The notes below the pieces were generated by a model. That model had not been told where the DNA came from. It saw nothing but the letters and a program-made list of their open reading frames with translations, and searched no databases. Shown here piece after piece: positions 23,868-38,366 of a stretch of DNA of 64,000 bases (position 1 is its first letter; each line of letters starts with the position of its first letter). The stretch lies in contig SRSI01000044.1 in NCBI GenBank assembly GCA_005656395.1, forward strand, positions 1,674,001 to 1,738,000, read 5' to 3'. A program made the translations under genes and the position numbers. This stretch comes from Strongyloides papillosus (taxonomy: Eukaryota > Nematoda > Chromadorea > Rhabditida > Strongyloididae).

Positions 23868-25343
23868 TTATTGTTCCAAAACTTGTTGTGTTAATATATC
23901 ACTATTTTGTATTTTATTAATTTTATCTGCACAGTATTTCAGTATTTCATTGTTCATATCTATTTTTATCAATATTATATCAACTAATATGAAAGAAGTT
24001 GATAATGTTCTTAATTCATCAACTAATTTCTTTATTTTATCATTGATATCACTGGTATTTTCTCCATCATTCATTAAATTTCTTAAAAAGTCAAAAAATG
24101 GTTTTTTAATTAAAAAAACATTAAGTTTTTTTATTTTATTTTCTTTCAGACTTTTAAAAGAACGAATCAATCCATGAAGCATTATTTCTATTTTACCACA
24201 ATCCTCAGGAAGAATTTTTGCAATATTAAAATGTTTTCCTTTTGAAACATCTATGAATGAAATGTATCCTTGGTGGTTAAAAGATTGATAATTTACCAGA
24301 ATTATCTGAGGAATATTTTTTTTTTGAATCACATCAAAATCATTCATAGTATTTCTTATATTTTGAAAATTAAATGGAAATGACTTATTATCACTTAAAA
24401 GTAAATTATAAAGTCTATTGTTCAATGGTGCTACCATAGTATCATTAAAAGAACTAGTGATAATTGGGCTATTTTCAATTTTTCCTATTTTATCAATATG
24501 TTCCAAAATATTATGATAATTAGGTACTTCAATTCCTTTTATTTCAAGCATTTTTCTCCATATTAATTCAATAAGATTTTTTTCTTTTATCTTTAATTTA
24601 TTAAAAACCATCGATGGATTCTTTAAAAATGACATTTTACTTTTGTAAATATCAGATTCTGTCGATGTCCAAGGTAATTCTCCTAAAAGCCAATAAATAC
24701 CATTGAAAACAATAGATGTTAAATCTGATTTAAAGGTTGGCAATTCACCTTCATGATAATGAAATCCACAAAATGCAGGTGTTCCACGTTGTATAATACT
24801 AACTGGGGAGGTATTTTTCTCGTAGATAAAGGATGCCGAATTAAAATCCACCAAAACAACTGCGTTTACACTTTGTGGAAAACGTAACATTATATTATCT
24901 CCTTTAATGTCATTATGTGACACTCGAAAAATAGAAAGATAGCTAATAGCTTGGAGAAGTTGTTTGATAATTATTCTTACTTCTTCAGAAGACATAACAC
25001 AATTTTCTTTGTATTCTTTTATATAATTACTTAATGTTGATGAATATAATGGCAATACTATGAATTTCTTATCACCTAACATTCCTTCATCTAAGATATA
25101 CGGTACTGGTGCTAAAAAAGATGAAAAATTTGCTTCAACATCATTTTGTTCAAGACAAGTATGGTAAAATAATAATTCCGAACTTATCTCATAGCAATTA
25201 GACTTTTCTATTTTTAATGCAACAACTCCATTTTTTTTGCTTAGACATTTGTAAATTTCACTAAAAGAACCTATTGCAATAAGCTGTTTGTTATGATAAA
25301 CATCTTTCTTTCCACAGAATCCAGTGGGTGATGAAATAAACAT
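23868..25343 (-). CDS. Divergent protein kinase with RNase H-like C-terminal domain, 491 aa
   Basis: A single open exon. Kinase signatures: glycine loop IGSFSEIY (24-31), ATP-binding lysine in VALK (K44), catalytic loop HNDIKGDN (143-150: D145, K147, N150 kept), metal site DFN (166-168, N in place of G), RGTPAF (186-191) and a retained D207 in the F-helix position. It looks active despite H-N-D for H-R-D. Residues ~343-480 form strands and helices in RNase H order: two to three strands, a long helix, strand LNVFLIK, helix, strand FILVDIILIK, then NEILKYCADKI like the RNase H NxxAD end. The catalytic acidic residues of RNase H are not conserved, so this domain is probably structural. It lies convergent to the transposase and divergent from the 410-aa gene. 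A four-exon homologue lies in element B. Confidence 0.8.
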   Translation of the reverse strand: MFISSPTGFCGKKDVYHNKQLIAIGSFSEIYKCLSKKNGVVALKIEKSNCYEISSELLFYHTCLEQNDVEANFSSFLAPVPYILDEGMLGDKKFIVLPLYSSTLSNYIKEYKENCVMSSEEVRIIIKQLLQAISYLSIFRVSHNDIKGDNIMLRFPQSVNAVVLVDFNSASFIYEKNTSPVSIIQRGTPAFCGFHYHEGELPTFKSDLTSIVFNGIYWLLGELPWTSTESDIYKSKMSFLKNPSMVFNKLKIKEKNLIELIWRKMLEIKGIEVPNYHNILEHIDKIGKIENSPIITSSFNDTMVAPLNNRLYNLLLSDNKSFPFNFQNIRNTMNDFDVIQKKNIPQIILVNYQSFNHQGYISFIDVSKGKHFNIAKILPEDCGKIEIMLHGLIRSFKSLKENKIKKLNVFLIKKPFFDFLRNLMNDGENTSDINDKIKKLVDELRTLSTSFILVDIILIKIDMNNEILKYCADKINKIQNSDILTQQVLEQ

Positions 25344-25584
25344 TTTTTATTTAAAAGAAATTGAGATCATGAAATTATTAAATTTAATAATATTATCTGT
25401 AAATAAATTTGTTTTTTAGACGTAAATTTGTTTATTTGTGTAATTCTATTATATTTACTGTTGAAATAAATGAACTGTCATGTAAAATTTAAATATTATT
25501 ATAATTAATCTGAAAATTTTGATTAATTTATGCTTATAAATAGTAAAAAAATAAAAATATTTATCTCTTTTAAGTTGTATTACA

Positions 25585-26817
25585 ATGGTTGATAAATATA
25601 TAAGAACTTTTAACAGAATTCTTGAAGTCAATTGTGAAGATAGATTGTCTGGTTTAGAAATAATTCTTTCAAATTTGAGTATCTTTGAAGATTATAGTTT
25701 GAAAATTACAAAACAATCGGCAATGAATGAAATTATCAATAAAGTTTCATATTTATCTCTTATTGAAAAAACTGAGTTCTTTCTTAAAATCGATCTACCA
25801 AGTTCCACAATCGAAAATGAAAAATTACTCAAAGAAACTGCAAGACTACTGGGATTTGGAATTGAAATATCAGGACTTCTTTTAGCAAAAAAAATTTTTA
25901 ATGATAGAGATTCTGTTAGACAAGATATTAAGAATAATTTAAATACCATATTTCAAACTGCTAGAAGTGTTTCTACTTCTCATAGTCATAGTTTTGTTCC
26001 CGAAATGTCCTCAACACCAAAGAAGAATACAGAAACTGCACCAGCCATACAAACTGCACTATCAACTCCAGAATCCTTGTCATTCATAGGTCCATTACCA
26101 GTACTTCAATCTTTAGAAAATGAGACCAAACAAACTTCAAGAACATCTTCAACAGCAAAAAATTTTGTCAATTCAACTCTTTCAACCTTATCTTCTATTA
26201 GCAGGGCATCTTCTGATAAATATCGCTACGTACCATTAACAAATGAAGAAGTTGATACTATTTTAAAAGTAGTTCAATCGAAAATAATTGAAACAGAAAA
26301 AGATCTTAGTGATATTAAAATGTCAGAAAATAATATTAATATTATTACCAAATTTATTGACAATTCTAATGCCTTTGGTTTTATTTATACAGTTGAGGAA
26401 AAAGAAATAGTACAACTTGTAAAACGTAAATTAAGTACTAAAGTAGTTGAGATAACTGCACTGTCATTTTTAGTAGCATCTGTTATAAAGACAGCTTTTC
26501 AAAAGAAATGTGGTATTACAATATTCACCAATAATGAAAAAGTTTTTAAATTTTTTAACGAACTACCTAATAAACCTCAAAAAAACTTGACGGATGCTGC
26601 TCTTAGAAATTTAAGTAACAGTCAAAAGCTATTAACTGAAATGACATCAGTAAAATTTATTTTTGTACCAAATAATTTTGAAGCATCCATATACTCAATT
26701 AATAATCTTTTACTTAAACAAGTTTTAAACGATTGGAAGTCAATGAATACATCTGAACATTCTGATAATTTTGATATGAAAACATTAGAAATTGAATTAG
26801 CTAAGAATAAACAATAA
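25585..26817 (+). CDS. 410-aa transposon protein with RNase H-like C-terminal region
   Basis: Open single exon starting 241 bp from the divergently read kinase start, so the two may share a promoter region. N-terminal ~115 residues are helical and charged; 125-200 is a Ser/Thr/Pro-rich linker (many SST, TPE motifs) that could be a kinase target; the C-terminal half has FIDNSNAFGFIY (about 257-268), then VVEITALSFL (helix with the E), then GITIFTNNEKVF and KFIFVPNN. This order resembles RNase H: D-x-S strand, E in helix A, strand ending T-D-S (here T-N-N), and V-P-x-H near the end. The D and E are kept; the second D is N. No named family recognised; the fold call is inference. Confidence 0.6.
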   Translation: MVDKYIRTFNRILEVNCEDRLSGLEIILSNLSIFEDYSLKITKQSAMNEIINKVSYLSLIEKTEFFLKIDLPSSTIENEKLLKETARLLGFGIEISGLLLAKKIFNDRDSVRQDIKNNLNTIFQTARSVSTSHSHSFVPEMSSTPKKNTETAPAIQTALSTPESLSFIGPLPVLQSLENETKQTSRTSSTAKNFVNSTLSTLSSISRASSDKYRYVPLTNEEVDTILKVVQSKIIETEKDLSDIKMSENNINIITKFIDNSNAFGFIYTVEEKEIVQLVKRKLSTKVVEITALSFLVASVIKTAFQKKCGITIFTNNEKVFKFFNELPNKPQKNLTDAALRNLSNSQKLLTEMTSVKFIFVPNNFEASIYSINNLLLKQVLNDWKSMNTSEHSDNFDMKTLEIELAKNKQ

Positions 26818-27154
26818 TTTTAAATGATAGAAAATTTTTATTACAAGTGATATAACATCATATATATGATTATTAAAAATAAAATAATTATTAATCTGTT
26901 TGATTCTAACTGGAAAATTGTAACATAGAAAAAATAATTTGTTTAATAGGATAAATTAAATAAGCAAATTGTTTAATACTCAGAACAAATTATGCAATAT
27001 TCTGGTTTAACTAATTAAATCTACTTCTTTTTTTTAAATTTTCAAAATAGCATTTTTCAAAAACACTTTTTTCCTCTATTTGTTTAAAACGATTGATAGT
27101 CATTAAAATAATCTAAACACATTTTTGAAAGGTAAAATAACTTGTAACTTACAA

Positions 27155-27460
27155 AACATTCATAAAGCATTATATCTATTTTAGCAATTTTTCAGGAAGT
27201 ATTTGCCAATATTTAAATATTATTTTTATCAACACATATTAATGAAATGTATCCTTGATGATTAAAGATTGATAATTTACCAAAATTATTTGAGGAATAT
27301 TTTTTGTTGAAACATTAAATGGCATCGTACTTTTGTATATATCAGGTTCTATTGATGTATATGGTAACTCCCCTAAAAGTAATAAATCCTATTAAAAAAA
27401 TTAATGTTAAATATAAATTAAGTGTTGATAATTCAATTTCCTTTAAATAATCTAAGAAAA
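27155..27460 (-). pseudogene. Internally deleted kinase copy
   Basis: Aligns by eye with the intact kinase in two blocks: 27155-27310 matches about 24170-24325 ('tgaaatgtatccttg', 'gattgataatttacca', 'gaggaatatttttt'), and 27322-27460 matches about 24630-24760 ('cttttgtaaatatcag', 'cctaaaag'). The ~310 bp between them is deleted and the frame is broken. It sits near the right end of the same element, so it is a duplicated, decayed second kinase. Confidence 0.7.
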
Positions 27461-28738
27461 AATTTTGTAAATATAAAAACTAAAAGTCACAAAACATACA
27501 TATAATGATATTGAAATAAGTAACATCGTTTTCTATAGATACTTTAAAAATTAATGCTACTACATTTAACTAAAGCAGATATTCTGAATAAAAAGTTGTT
27601 TTTTTTTAAATTCTAAAACTTTAACTTATAATTATATTTATATTTGATTTACTTTAACTTTTTTTACATTAAAAAACAATTTTTGTTCTGCCAATAGTGA
27701 CATAGGTTGAAAGTTATATTACTGTTTTAAAAACTAATCATACTTTGTTTTTTGTGTTCATTAAGATTAGTTTAAATGTAAAAATATAGCATGTCACTAT
27801 TAAGAATTTTATATATGTTTTTGTCACTATAACATCTCTTGTTTCTTATAATAACATTGGCTATTCAAAATTTTTAAACAAAAGTAGAATTATCATAAAA
27901 TCAAGAGATTTTTTTTGAATAAAACAAATTTTTATTAAATTTGGAAACGTCATATATTTTATTAAAAATTGTGTCACACAAAAATTTTGTGTGGAGTTAA
28001 GCTTTGGTATTGAAAATAATTTTCATTTTCAAGAATAAGCTTCAAAATATACAGGGTGTCTCAAAAGTAACTCTTCAGCTGCAAACGCTTATAACTTTTT
28101 TCCTACGTGAGATAAAAGCGCGAAATTTTGTGGATTTTTATATAAGCGAAGTAATATTTTTTCATTTTTTTCCTGTTAAAAATTATGGTCCAATCAAGAT
28201 TATGGCCCCTTGAAAAAAAACTTTTTTTTGCTCTATTTGAGCATGTAACTTTTTTTATTGAAGAGATATTAAAATGATTTTTTTACAGATCGAAAGCTCA
28301 ATTTTTTTTTAACTAGAATCACTAATACTATAAATGTTAGACTTTATTAACATTGTTTAATTTTAAATTAAAACAAAAAAAAACCACGATTTTCGACAAA
28401 ATTTTATACTTTTTCAAAATTAAAGCTGATTGAAAGAATTCTCACAAATGTGGTATCATTATTCTAAAAGAGTAAACGATGTTTATCGAATGAGCATAAC
28501 TACGTTTGTTTCCGTTAAGATTTAAGAAAGTTATGATTAATAAAATCTACTTGACTGCTACAATTAATTCACAATTTTATATCTTAAAGGATATTAAGGT
28601 GCACAAATAATTGGAAAAAATGTTTTTTAAACCTACTAACATGTTATTATTTATAAAAAATGCAATATTTTTACTATCAAGCAAATTTAAGATAAGTGTA
28701 AATTTATACTTATCTAAATGTTATACTACCGAATATCA

Positions 28739-29946
28739 TTATGAAATTTCATATCCCTTATTTTCACTCTCACCTTTATTCTCATAATCATAGTCACTTT
28801 CATTCTCATCCTCATTCTCATCATGTATCTTTGCATCTTTTCCAAGAAACATCTCAAAAATACCTCCATTATATTCCTGGCATTTCTCACAACGTTTGAT
28901 AATATTATCTATTGATCTTCCAATAAAATCAATTGGTATCTTTTTTATTTTTTCACTTATAATGCTTTTTAATTCATTCAAATTGTTAATTTTATGTGAA
29001 TATACCTTTTGTTTTAAATAGCCCCATAGGAAATAGTCACAAACGGTTAGATCAGGGTTTCTTGGTGGCCAAAGAACAGCGCCTTTTCTTCCTATCTATT
29101 GTAATCCTATTGTATCATCAAGTAAATCTCTATTATTGATAGCATAATGTGTAGGAGCATCGTCCTGCTGAAACTATAAATGTCCACGACCTCTTTTCGT
29201 AAAAAAGAATACAACATGTTTCTCAAGAATATTGCGGTAAATCTCTGTTTTTACAGTTTGTTTCAATATTTCATAGCGTACAATCCCAGTATATCCAATG
29301 AGGGCCCAAACAACGACCCTTTGTTGGTTATTGGATTTTTCTTGTGGAATATTAGGATTTTCAGTTGCCCAATTATGATCATTGTGGCGATTTATAACAC
29401 CACTTCATCGCTATAATAAATACTTCGGTGAAAGTAAGGATCTATTGAAGCCTTTCCTAACAACCAAACACAATAATTTTTTCTTTTAATACTATCACCA
29501 CTGTATAATTTTTGCACAATTACGGACTTGTATGCTTTGTATTTATAATTCTTAAGCAATCTTTGAATAGTGGATTTGCTAATATCTGTTATCGATGCCA
29601 TTTCTCGAATAGAAAGTTTAGAATTCTCGTCAATTATTTCCTTTACTTTATTAAAGTTATCTTCGTTACCAACAACAACTGGCCGTTCACTTTTTGGACG
29701 TCTTAAAAAGCATCCAATATTCTCAATATTATGATGCTAGTTAGTTATCGTCTTGTGATCAGGTGAATGAATAATTGGATTTCTTTTAAATGGTTCACCT
29801 GAAAGTATTTTGGCAGCTATTCTATCGTTGTTGTACTTATGGGCCAAACAAACTGCATTAAGCATATACCTATTTGAATAGTATATGGAAGATACCATAA
29901 CCATAGAGGCAACAAAAATTAGAATATGATGACAAAGTAATTCCAT
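28739..29946 (-). pseudogene. mariner/Tc1-type transposase relic
   Basis: Several minus-strand frames run in the order of one protein: an N-terminal part at 29737-29946, a helix-turn-helix part at 29392-29601 (REMASITDISKSTIQRLL), then in broken frames a QQDDAPTHYA-like site (~29150-29190), WPPRNPDLTVCDYFLWGYLK (~29010-29075) and the C-terminal tail 28739-28981 (NELKSIISEKIKKIP). The WPPRSPDLxxxDYFLWG motif is typical of mariner-like transposases common in insects. Multiple stops and frameshifts make it non-functional. Confidence 0.75.
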
Positions 29947-31258
29947 TTTTCAAAATTTTAAATAGTTAATTCTTGTTATTTTTAATACAAAATAACGCAA
30001 AAATGATTTTTGAAAGCGGTGCAAATGTTTTGAAAAAAAAATGTTTTTATGAATTTTTATACACAATTTAACAATCAAATAAATAATATTTATCTTTAAA
30101 AATGTTAGATAAGGTTATTTATAAAGGATAAGGTATAGTAAAAAGTGTTTTTTACTATAATTTTTTAATATCATACACACAGAAAAAAAAGGACAAATTT
30201 TGACAAATCTATCTAAAATGCAATAAAATGTCCCACAATTTTAAAAAATTGAATATTGTTCAAATTTAAAAAATATCAAGCAATAGCAAAAATTTTTAAA
30301 CAACACAAAATATTTGGTTGTCGCATATATTTTGCCGTTTTTTTACAAAGATATATATGTTTAACTTTTTAAATTAATGTGACTTTTTTTAATTTTTTAT
30401 GACATTATGCTCATTTAGATCTAAACTTGTTTTTTTATTTTATAAAATATGCTATTAAAAGTCGATTTCGTGTAAAATTATTGATGTTTTAATAAAGATC
30501 ATTATTCTAAATAATCTATTAACGACAATAAGTTTAAAAATTTCACAACAATAATAAAGAAAAGCAGTAATTATTTACTCACACAAAGTATTATTATTTA
30601 AAAATATTATTTTAGTATTCGTTTTTATTTTAAATTAAAATATGCAAAAGTTTTTTTTTTACTATAAATAAAAATCTATATTATTTTGTAACTTTTCATG
30701 AGTTTGATTTTTAAAGATGATCTTTAAAAGACGTGGAAAATGGAATTTGACAGTTAACTACATTAAACACACAAAAATTTTATGAGAACAACATTACTCC
30801 AAGTATATTTTAAGATGTAAAATAGCAAAATTTTTATATGAAAATTTACTCAATTTATATTGTATAGGAACACAAATGATATTGTTTTGTAAAAAAATAC
30901 TCATCTATTTTTTTCAATATTCATAATGTTAAATTAAACAATATTAGGAAATTTAAATCATTTTACTGCATAAAATTGAAAACAAAAAACACAGCCATTT
31001 TGCATAAAAAAATCTAGTCTCCAAAATTTGAATATGTGAAAATTTGAAATTTTCTTGTAGAATAGTGAATTGATATTTAATGTTTTTTACTTACTAGAAA
31101 CAATGTATTGAATCTTTTTAGTTTTAAAATAACAAATTATTTTTAAAAACTTAAGTTTAGAATATTTATTTTGTTATAATTATATAATTTAGTCATGATA
31201 ATGTTTATGAATAAATAAAATATTTTTAGATTATAGGTTTTTTAAATTCTGATATAAA

Positions 31259-33300
<2,042 letters not shown>

Positions 33301-34609
33301 ATTTAAAATAAATTTACATTATTGTGTTTATAATGTTTGTATGATAGACCAAATAATTGTAATGTTTTTATATCTGCTGGTCCTAAAAGTTTAAATATTT
33401 TTGATAGTAGGATAGTTAGAACTAGGAGTGATGTTAGTGCATCAATAACAATCAATAGATATAATTTAATAAATTATAGATATATCTCATTTTGTGTTCT
33501 GATTGGTTGCTGTACCTTTTCCATTAACTATGGTATTCACAATAGCTTGACTTTTATGATTTTTAGAATAATCATTGCCTAATTTATCACAATCAAGAGG
33601 ATTATCATAATGTAGAAGATTTCTACCTGTTTCAGAACAATCCATTAGATCATTGTCTTTTAGTAAGTACTCTCCCGTTATACATTTTGAAATAAATAAA
33701 AATAAATAGTAGATTTTTAACTTTTATCTTATCACTATTGCTATAAATCAAAGATAATTTATATTATTTTATGGTAAAAAAGAAAAATCACAAAACAATT
33801 TAAATTTGCTTTCAATTAATATATCATATAAAATTTAAATTTTTTGAAGAAAATTCAAATTATTAAACAATAAAAAAGAAAATTTTTATTAATTCTTTTT
33901 TTTCTGTGTATTCTACATTGTTAAAATGTCAGATTATTTACTTACTGATAAGATTAAGAATAAAAATGGGATTATTTCTATTCATAATGTAATGGCAAAG
34001 TCAAACCTTTAAACTAAATACAATGGTACATTGCATTCACGTTCTTCCAGAAAACAAGTTTGTATTAAAATCACTAAAAGAAACTATCCATGTTTAAAGA
34101 ATGAATTATACGTTTATAAAAAAATAGAAAAAAGCAATCCTGAAAATCATAACTTAACAAATATTATCGGTATGTTTTAGGTTATATTTTTCTATTACTA
34201 TTGGAGACAAAATTTGTTTAAAAAAGTTTTATATTTATCAATTTACTTTTATTAATTATTATTTGTCACTGCGGATATATATTAATTTGATACCTTAAAG
34301 TACAATTAAATGAAATTTTTTTAAAGCATTTTAATAATTGAGATAATAGCTAATATATTATAAATTTCTTCAAAATAGACGAATCCGTATACGATCTGGA
34401 AGGCATTTTAAATTTTTATTTGAATAACCACTCACTAAAAAATTTAATCTACTGTTTCAAACGGTAGGCAATTTTGGAGAAGTGATTAATTAAATTAGCT
34501 TCAAAATGCAGGCAGATTTGGAGAGATGGTTAGTTAAGTTAATTTTATTCATCCTATTTTTTATATCTTTTATGAAATTAAGTGTAATTTTTAATTGTTT
34601 TAGTAAAAA

Positions 34610-37029
34610 ATGTCTGTTGAAAACTTCGTTTGTCCTATATGTGATATTGAAAACACCGTTGATGGAAGATATAATCTTAAAAATCTAAGAATGCATATTC
34701 AAGTTGTTCATACAACTTTTGATCTTAAACGCAAATGTAGTGAATGTGAACTTGATCCTACTAGAAAAAGGGTATTTTAAATAAGATTTATTTTCATATC
34801 TTTATTAATATTTAGCATCTATATAAAATCACAAACACATACAAATATATATCTGACCATTTGAGATTGTCTCATCCAAAAGGTACACCATTTTTATTAA
34901 AAAAGCATTTTAACAATCAAGTAGTTGATGAAATAGTAAATGACAATGATCAACCTATGGAATTCAATACAAATATTGAGAGTGTTCAGAATGATTTCGA
35001 GCTAAATGACCAGCAATCTGAACCTGAAAATCTAGAAGATATTACTGATGATGAAACTTACAATATGGAATTTGATTTTTCAAATTTATGGGAACAGTGT
35101 TTGTTGGCTATGAAAGCTAATTCTCATATTACAGAAAGTAATATTCTTTTTTTTTCATCTATGATCTCTGGTATTTGCAATTCATTAATTAATGAATTAA
35201 ACAGTGTATTTCCAAATGAAGAAGAAAAGCTGTCTCCAATATTCAATAAGTTAAAGGACTTTGGAAGGAAAGGGAAAAGCCGATATAGTATTAAAAGAAC
35301 TCTAAAACATAAAGTAGTGGAAACTCCAGTTCTTGAAATAAATCTTGGTACTAGACTTGATGGGGATTGTATTGTTTTAACAAAACTTTATTATTTTGAT
35401 CCAATAAGCCTTATTGAAACACAATTTAGTGTTGGTAAATTTTACAAGAATATCATCTCACCATCACAATATTATTTGAAGAATCAAGATAGTTTTGGTT
35501 CAGTACTAGATGGAACCATTTCAAAGTCAATTTTTAGTGATAAAAATAGAAACTTCTTATTTTTACATTTCCATATTGATGATGTACAAATGACACCAAT
35601 GGGTTCTAGTAAAGGATCGACAAATACTTTAACTGTATGCACATTATCTATAATGAATATTGATAAAGTATTTTCACAATCCATGGAATCAAAATTGACA
35701 TTTATTATGGGAAATACACAAGATATAGAATCTGTTGGCTATGAAATTTTTTTATCCAGAATTATTCCTATTTTAAGGAGTCTTGAGAATAAAGGAGTTA
35801 ATTTGAATGGGAATCATTATGATTGTTACATATTATGTGGCACAAGTGATAACAAAGCCATGCATCTCTTTAATGGCCTTTATTCTAGTTTTAACAGCCG
35901 TTATGCTTGCCATATTTGTGAAGGTATAAAAGAAGATAGAAGAATCGTAGGTCCATTACGTCAAATTGGTTCAATATCGAAGGGAGTTGCTTTTGATACC
36001 CCATTAAATTCACTAATGTACTATAATAGTGCTGAAAATGTTGGACTTGATATTATGCACGATTTTGATTTAGGGATTTCACAGTTAACGATGGGGATGG
36101 CCTTAAGATGTTTTTTAAAAGATTTGAAGTTGATGGAACTGAGGGATTTTGACAAGAAGATACAGTCACTTACATACACTGAAGCTGATGGTAAACATAA
36201 AATACCTGGAATAAATGGTTCCGTTATCACAAACTTTGAAGTAAAATCAGGTGGTTTAGGATTAAAGGCTGCTGAAGCTGCTACGGCTGCCCGACTTCTC
36301 CCATTAATATTTGGTAGTAACAAAGCCATAATATCTTTGAAGGAATTTGAATTGCTTACTATGAACTCAGTTCTCGGATGGTTTCTTCAGAAAGATCGCT
36401 TTGTGGAATCGGAGTTAATTGTCTTTAAATCATTTTATTCTAAGTACCTCGATCTTTTTGTTGAAATTTACGGCAACAATCTAAAACCAAAGCATCACCA
36501 TCTGCTTCACCTCTCTTTGACGATCAGGAAATTTGGTCCTTTGATATTGCAAAGTTCAAGACCATTTGAACTGTCATATGGATTCTTCAAACGTGTAAGT
36601 CAAATAGGCCACAACTTCATTAATCTACCAAAACTTTTGTTGAAGAAACAAGCGTATCGCATGGCATTTTACAGAGAACGAATAGAAACACGTGAATATA
36701 TATTTAAATCAGATAAAAAATGTGAATTTAATAATGTTAGTTTCAATTGTGGTGACATTATCCAAATTAAAGATGAGAAAAATTTCTTCAGGATTAAAAT
36801 AATATATCGCAACGGTGACGTCGACGTTGAAGAATTGAAATTGAATTGTTTTGAAAGAACATTAGCAGCTTTTTCGATCTCTCCGTGTAATAACTGTAGA
36901 AAATTTAATATCAAGGAAGATTTAAATTATTATAAACCCGTGGGGAAGTTAATTACAATTTCTGATCAACAATTCTTACCTTTACGTGGTAATTTTAATG
37001 CAGATGATATTTTAAGACAGTATATTTAA
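34610..37029 (+). CDS. TNP2-type (CACTA-like) transposase, two exons, 791 aa, intact
   Basis: Exon 1 34610-34771 encodes the first C2H2 finger (CPICD...HIQVVH) and the first half of the second (CSEC); a 44-nt intron follows; exon 2 34816-37029 continues with YKYISDHLRLSH, completing the second finger. Then an acidic linker (about 90-130); HIDDVQMTP (D-D of the TNP2 core); ILCGTSDNKAMH with the next acidic residue; YACHICEG zinc pair; VGLDIMHDFDLGIS; KHHHLLHLSLTIRKFGP; and RPFELSYGFFKRV, the block carrying the candidate catalytic E. The C-terminus has a small CNNC motif. This order is that of TNP2 transposases of CACTA elements. Full length, no stops. Confidence 0.85.
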
Positions 37030-37224
37030 TCTTGTATTAATAATTGATACTTTATTTAATAAAAAATAATATAAAAAGATGATGTAAAATGTATTCAATA
37101 ACATGTATTAAAGAAAATAACATAGAAAAATGATGTAAAAAGTATTCAGTAACACGTATTCAATCGATAATAACATAAAAAATGATATTAAAAGTAGTAC
37201 AAAAAATAATAGCTCAACTTTACA

Positions 37225-38190
37225 TTACAATTGTAAGAGAGAAATTTTTTCAATAGTTGGTTTGAGATTCTTATTTATTGTGTTTTCTGGCTTTGCAATC
37301 AATACATCCAAAAATTTTATTACTGCGTTAATTGATACCGGCAACTTGTAATTACTTAAACCCGTGAAACAGTAGAATTGAACAATGCCATGAAAAGAAT
37401 TTTCAAAAACTATTTCATCAATATTTGTTTTGAATAATAACGTTTTCTTAGACACGATAAATGAATTGTTGTTATTGTTCTCACCAACATTCCAAAATTT
37501 GGTCACTTTTTTTTTTAAAACGTATTCAGAAATATGCTCCAATCCATATTGTGATAAGATATCGTCAGGTGAACAATCAACACCAACAATTTTTTTTAAT
37601 GATAAAAAAATTTTTTCAGCAGCTTGAGCAGTAGTCATTGATAGTTTATCTTGATATAAAAGTGTCCATAAAAATGGCTTAGCAGTAAAAATATGCTTTG
37701 TATACGACCATGTTTTTGTAAAATCATTTTTAAAATCGGTATATAATTGTTCAGTATTCTGTTGCACATGTGATGTGATTTCATTATCCGGAATAAAAGA
37801 AAATGCCTCCAAAATAGAAAGATCAAAATTAACGGCATTTTTACTCGGTATTTTGTTCCTTCTTTTTATTACGCCTCGGCTTGCCAAGAGTTTTTTTTCA
37901 TTGTTAAGACGCGTAGCAAATGTACCATATCTGTGGTTTAACAAATCATCATCATCAAGACATGACAATGTAGGTTGAATTTTTTTCATTTCTGTCCAGA
38001 TTGATCTAATAACTTTAAGATCAACTTCATTTTCACCTGCGTATTTCATAATGGACGACACCAGGCACCTGCTTAGAATATGTTGATCTGCACTACTTAT
38101 CCCCGGTTGACCAACGTCAATTTTTTGAATAATTGATAAAATTACTCCATTTTCAGTCAATATTCTTTCAGCTATATTCAAATAATTCAT
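37225..38190 (-). CDS. Transposon accessory protein, 321 aa
   Basis: One open exon, tail-to-tail with transposase C (196 bp apart). Mostly helical; contains a basic patch (VIKRRNKIPSKN, about 108-119), an aromatic segment (KTWSYTKHIFTAKPFLW, about 160-175) and a low-complexity ENNNNNS run near 240. The early part (LSRCLVSSIMKYAG...) resembles N-terminal modules seen in uncharacterised invertebrate proteins that bind DNA, but I cannot name a family. Because C holds only this and the transposase, it is likely to be needed for, or to regulate, transposition. No obvious sequence identity to the accessory gene of A. Confidence 0.65.
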   Translation of the reverse strand: MNYLNIAERILTENGVILSIIQKIDVGQPGISSADQHILSRCLVSSIMKYAGENEVDLKVIRSIWTEMKKIQPTLSCLDDDDLLNHRYGTFATRLNNEKKLLASRGVIKRRNKIPSKNAVNFDLSILEAFSFIPDNEITSHVQQNTEQLYTDFKNDFTKTWSYTKHIFTAKPFLWTLLYQDKLSMTTAQAAEKIFLSLKKIVGVDCSPDDILSQYGLEHISEYVLKKKVTKFWNVGENNNNNSFIVSKKTLLFKTNIDEIVFENSFHGIVQFYCFTGLSNYKLPVSINAVIKFLDVLIAKPENTINKNLKPTIEKISLLQL

Positions 38191-38366
38191 ATTTAGTACA
38201 ACAAAATATTAATTTGAATTTTAAAACAGAATTTATATTATACTGATAAAAATAGTCTAAAAAATTTCTCTCGAAAAGAAGTTCTATTGTAAGTTAATTT
38301 TGTTTTGAAATAGTCATTTAAAAGTCTTTCATATGTTGAAATAAATGGTGTCGTGAGATGAGTAGT

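Larger units (their letters stand above)
18369..27829. mobile_element. Element A: ~9.5-kb TNP2-type (CACTA-like) transposon carrying a protein kinase
   Basis: Left tip TAGTGACAAAAATTTA at 18369, right tip TTTTTGTCACTA ending 27829, flanked on both sides by TAA (18366-18368, 27830-27832). The motif TAGTGACA recurs in both orientations near both ends (about 18400-18435; 27697 and 27790), as expected for subterminal transposase-binding repeats. Cargo in order: accessory gene, spliced TNP2 transposase (both +), kinase (-), 410-aa gene (+), kinase relic (-). All main genes are open, so A could be or recently was autonomous. Tips are short and imperfect, so the exact ends need confirmation. Confidence 0.7.

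Noticed and set aside
33890..33910. TTTTTTTTCTGTGTATTC resembling the right tip of element B just before the kinase
   Set aside because: Only the T-rich part and CTGTGT match, there is no partner end or TA duplication that makes an element, so coincidence is likely.
36021..36329. 102-codon minus-strand frame
   Set aside because: Shadow of transposase C, whose plus-strand frame contains conserved motifs.
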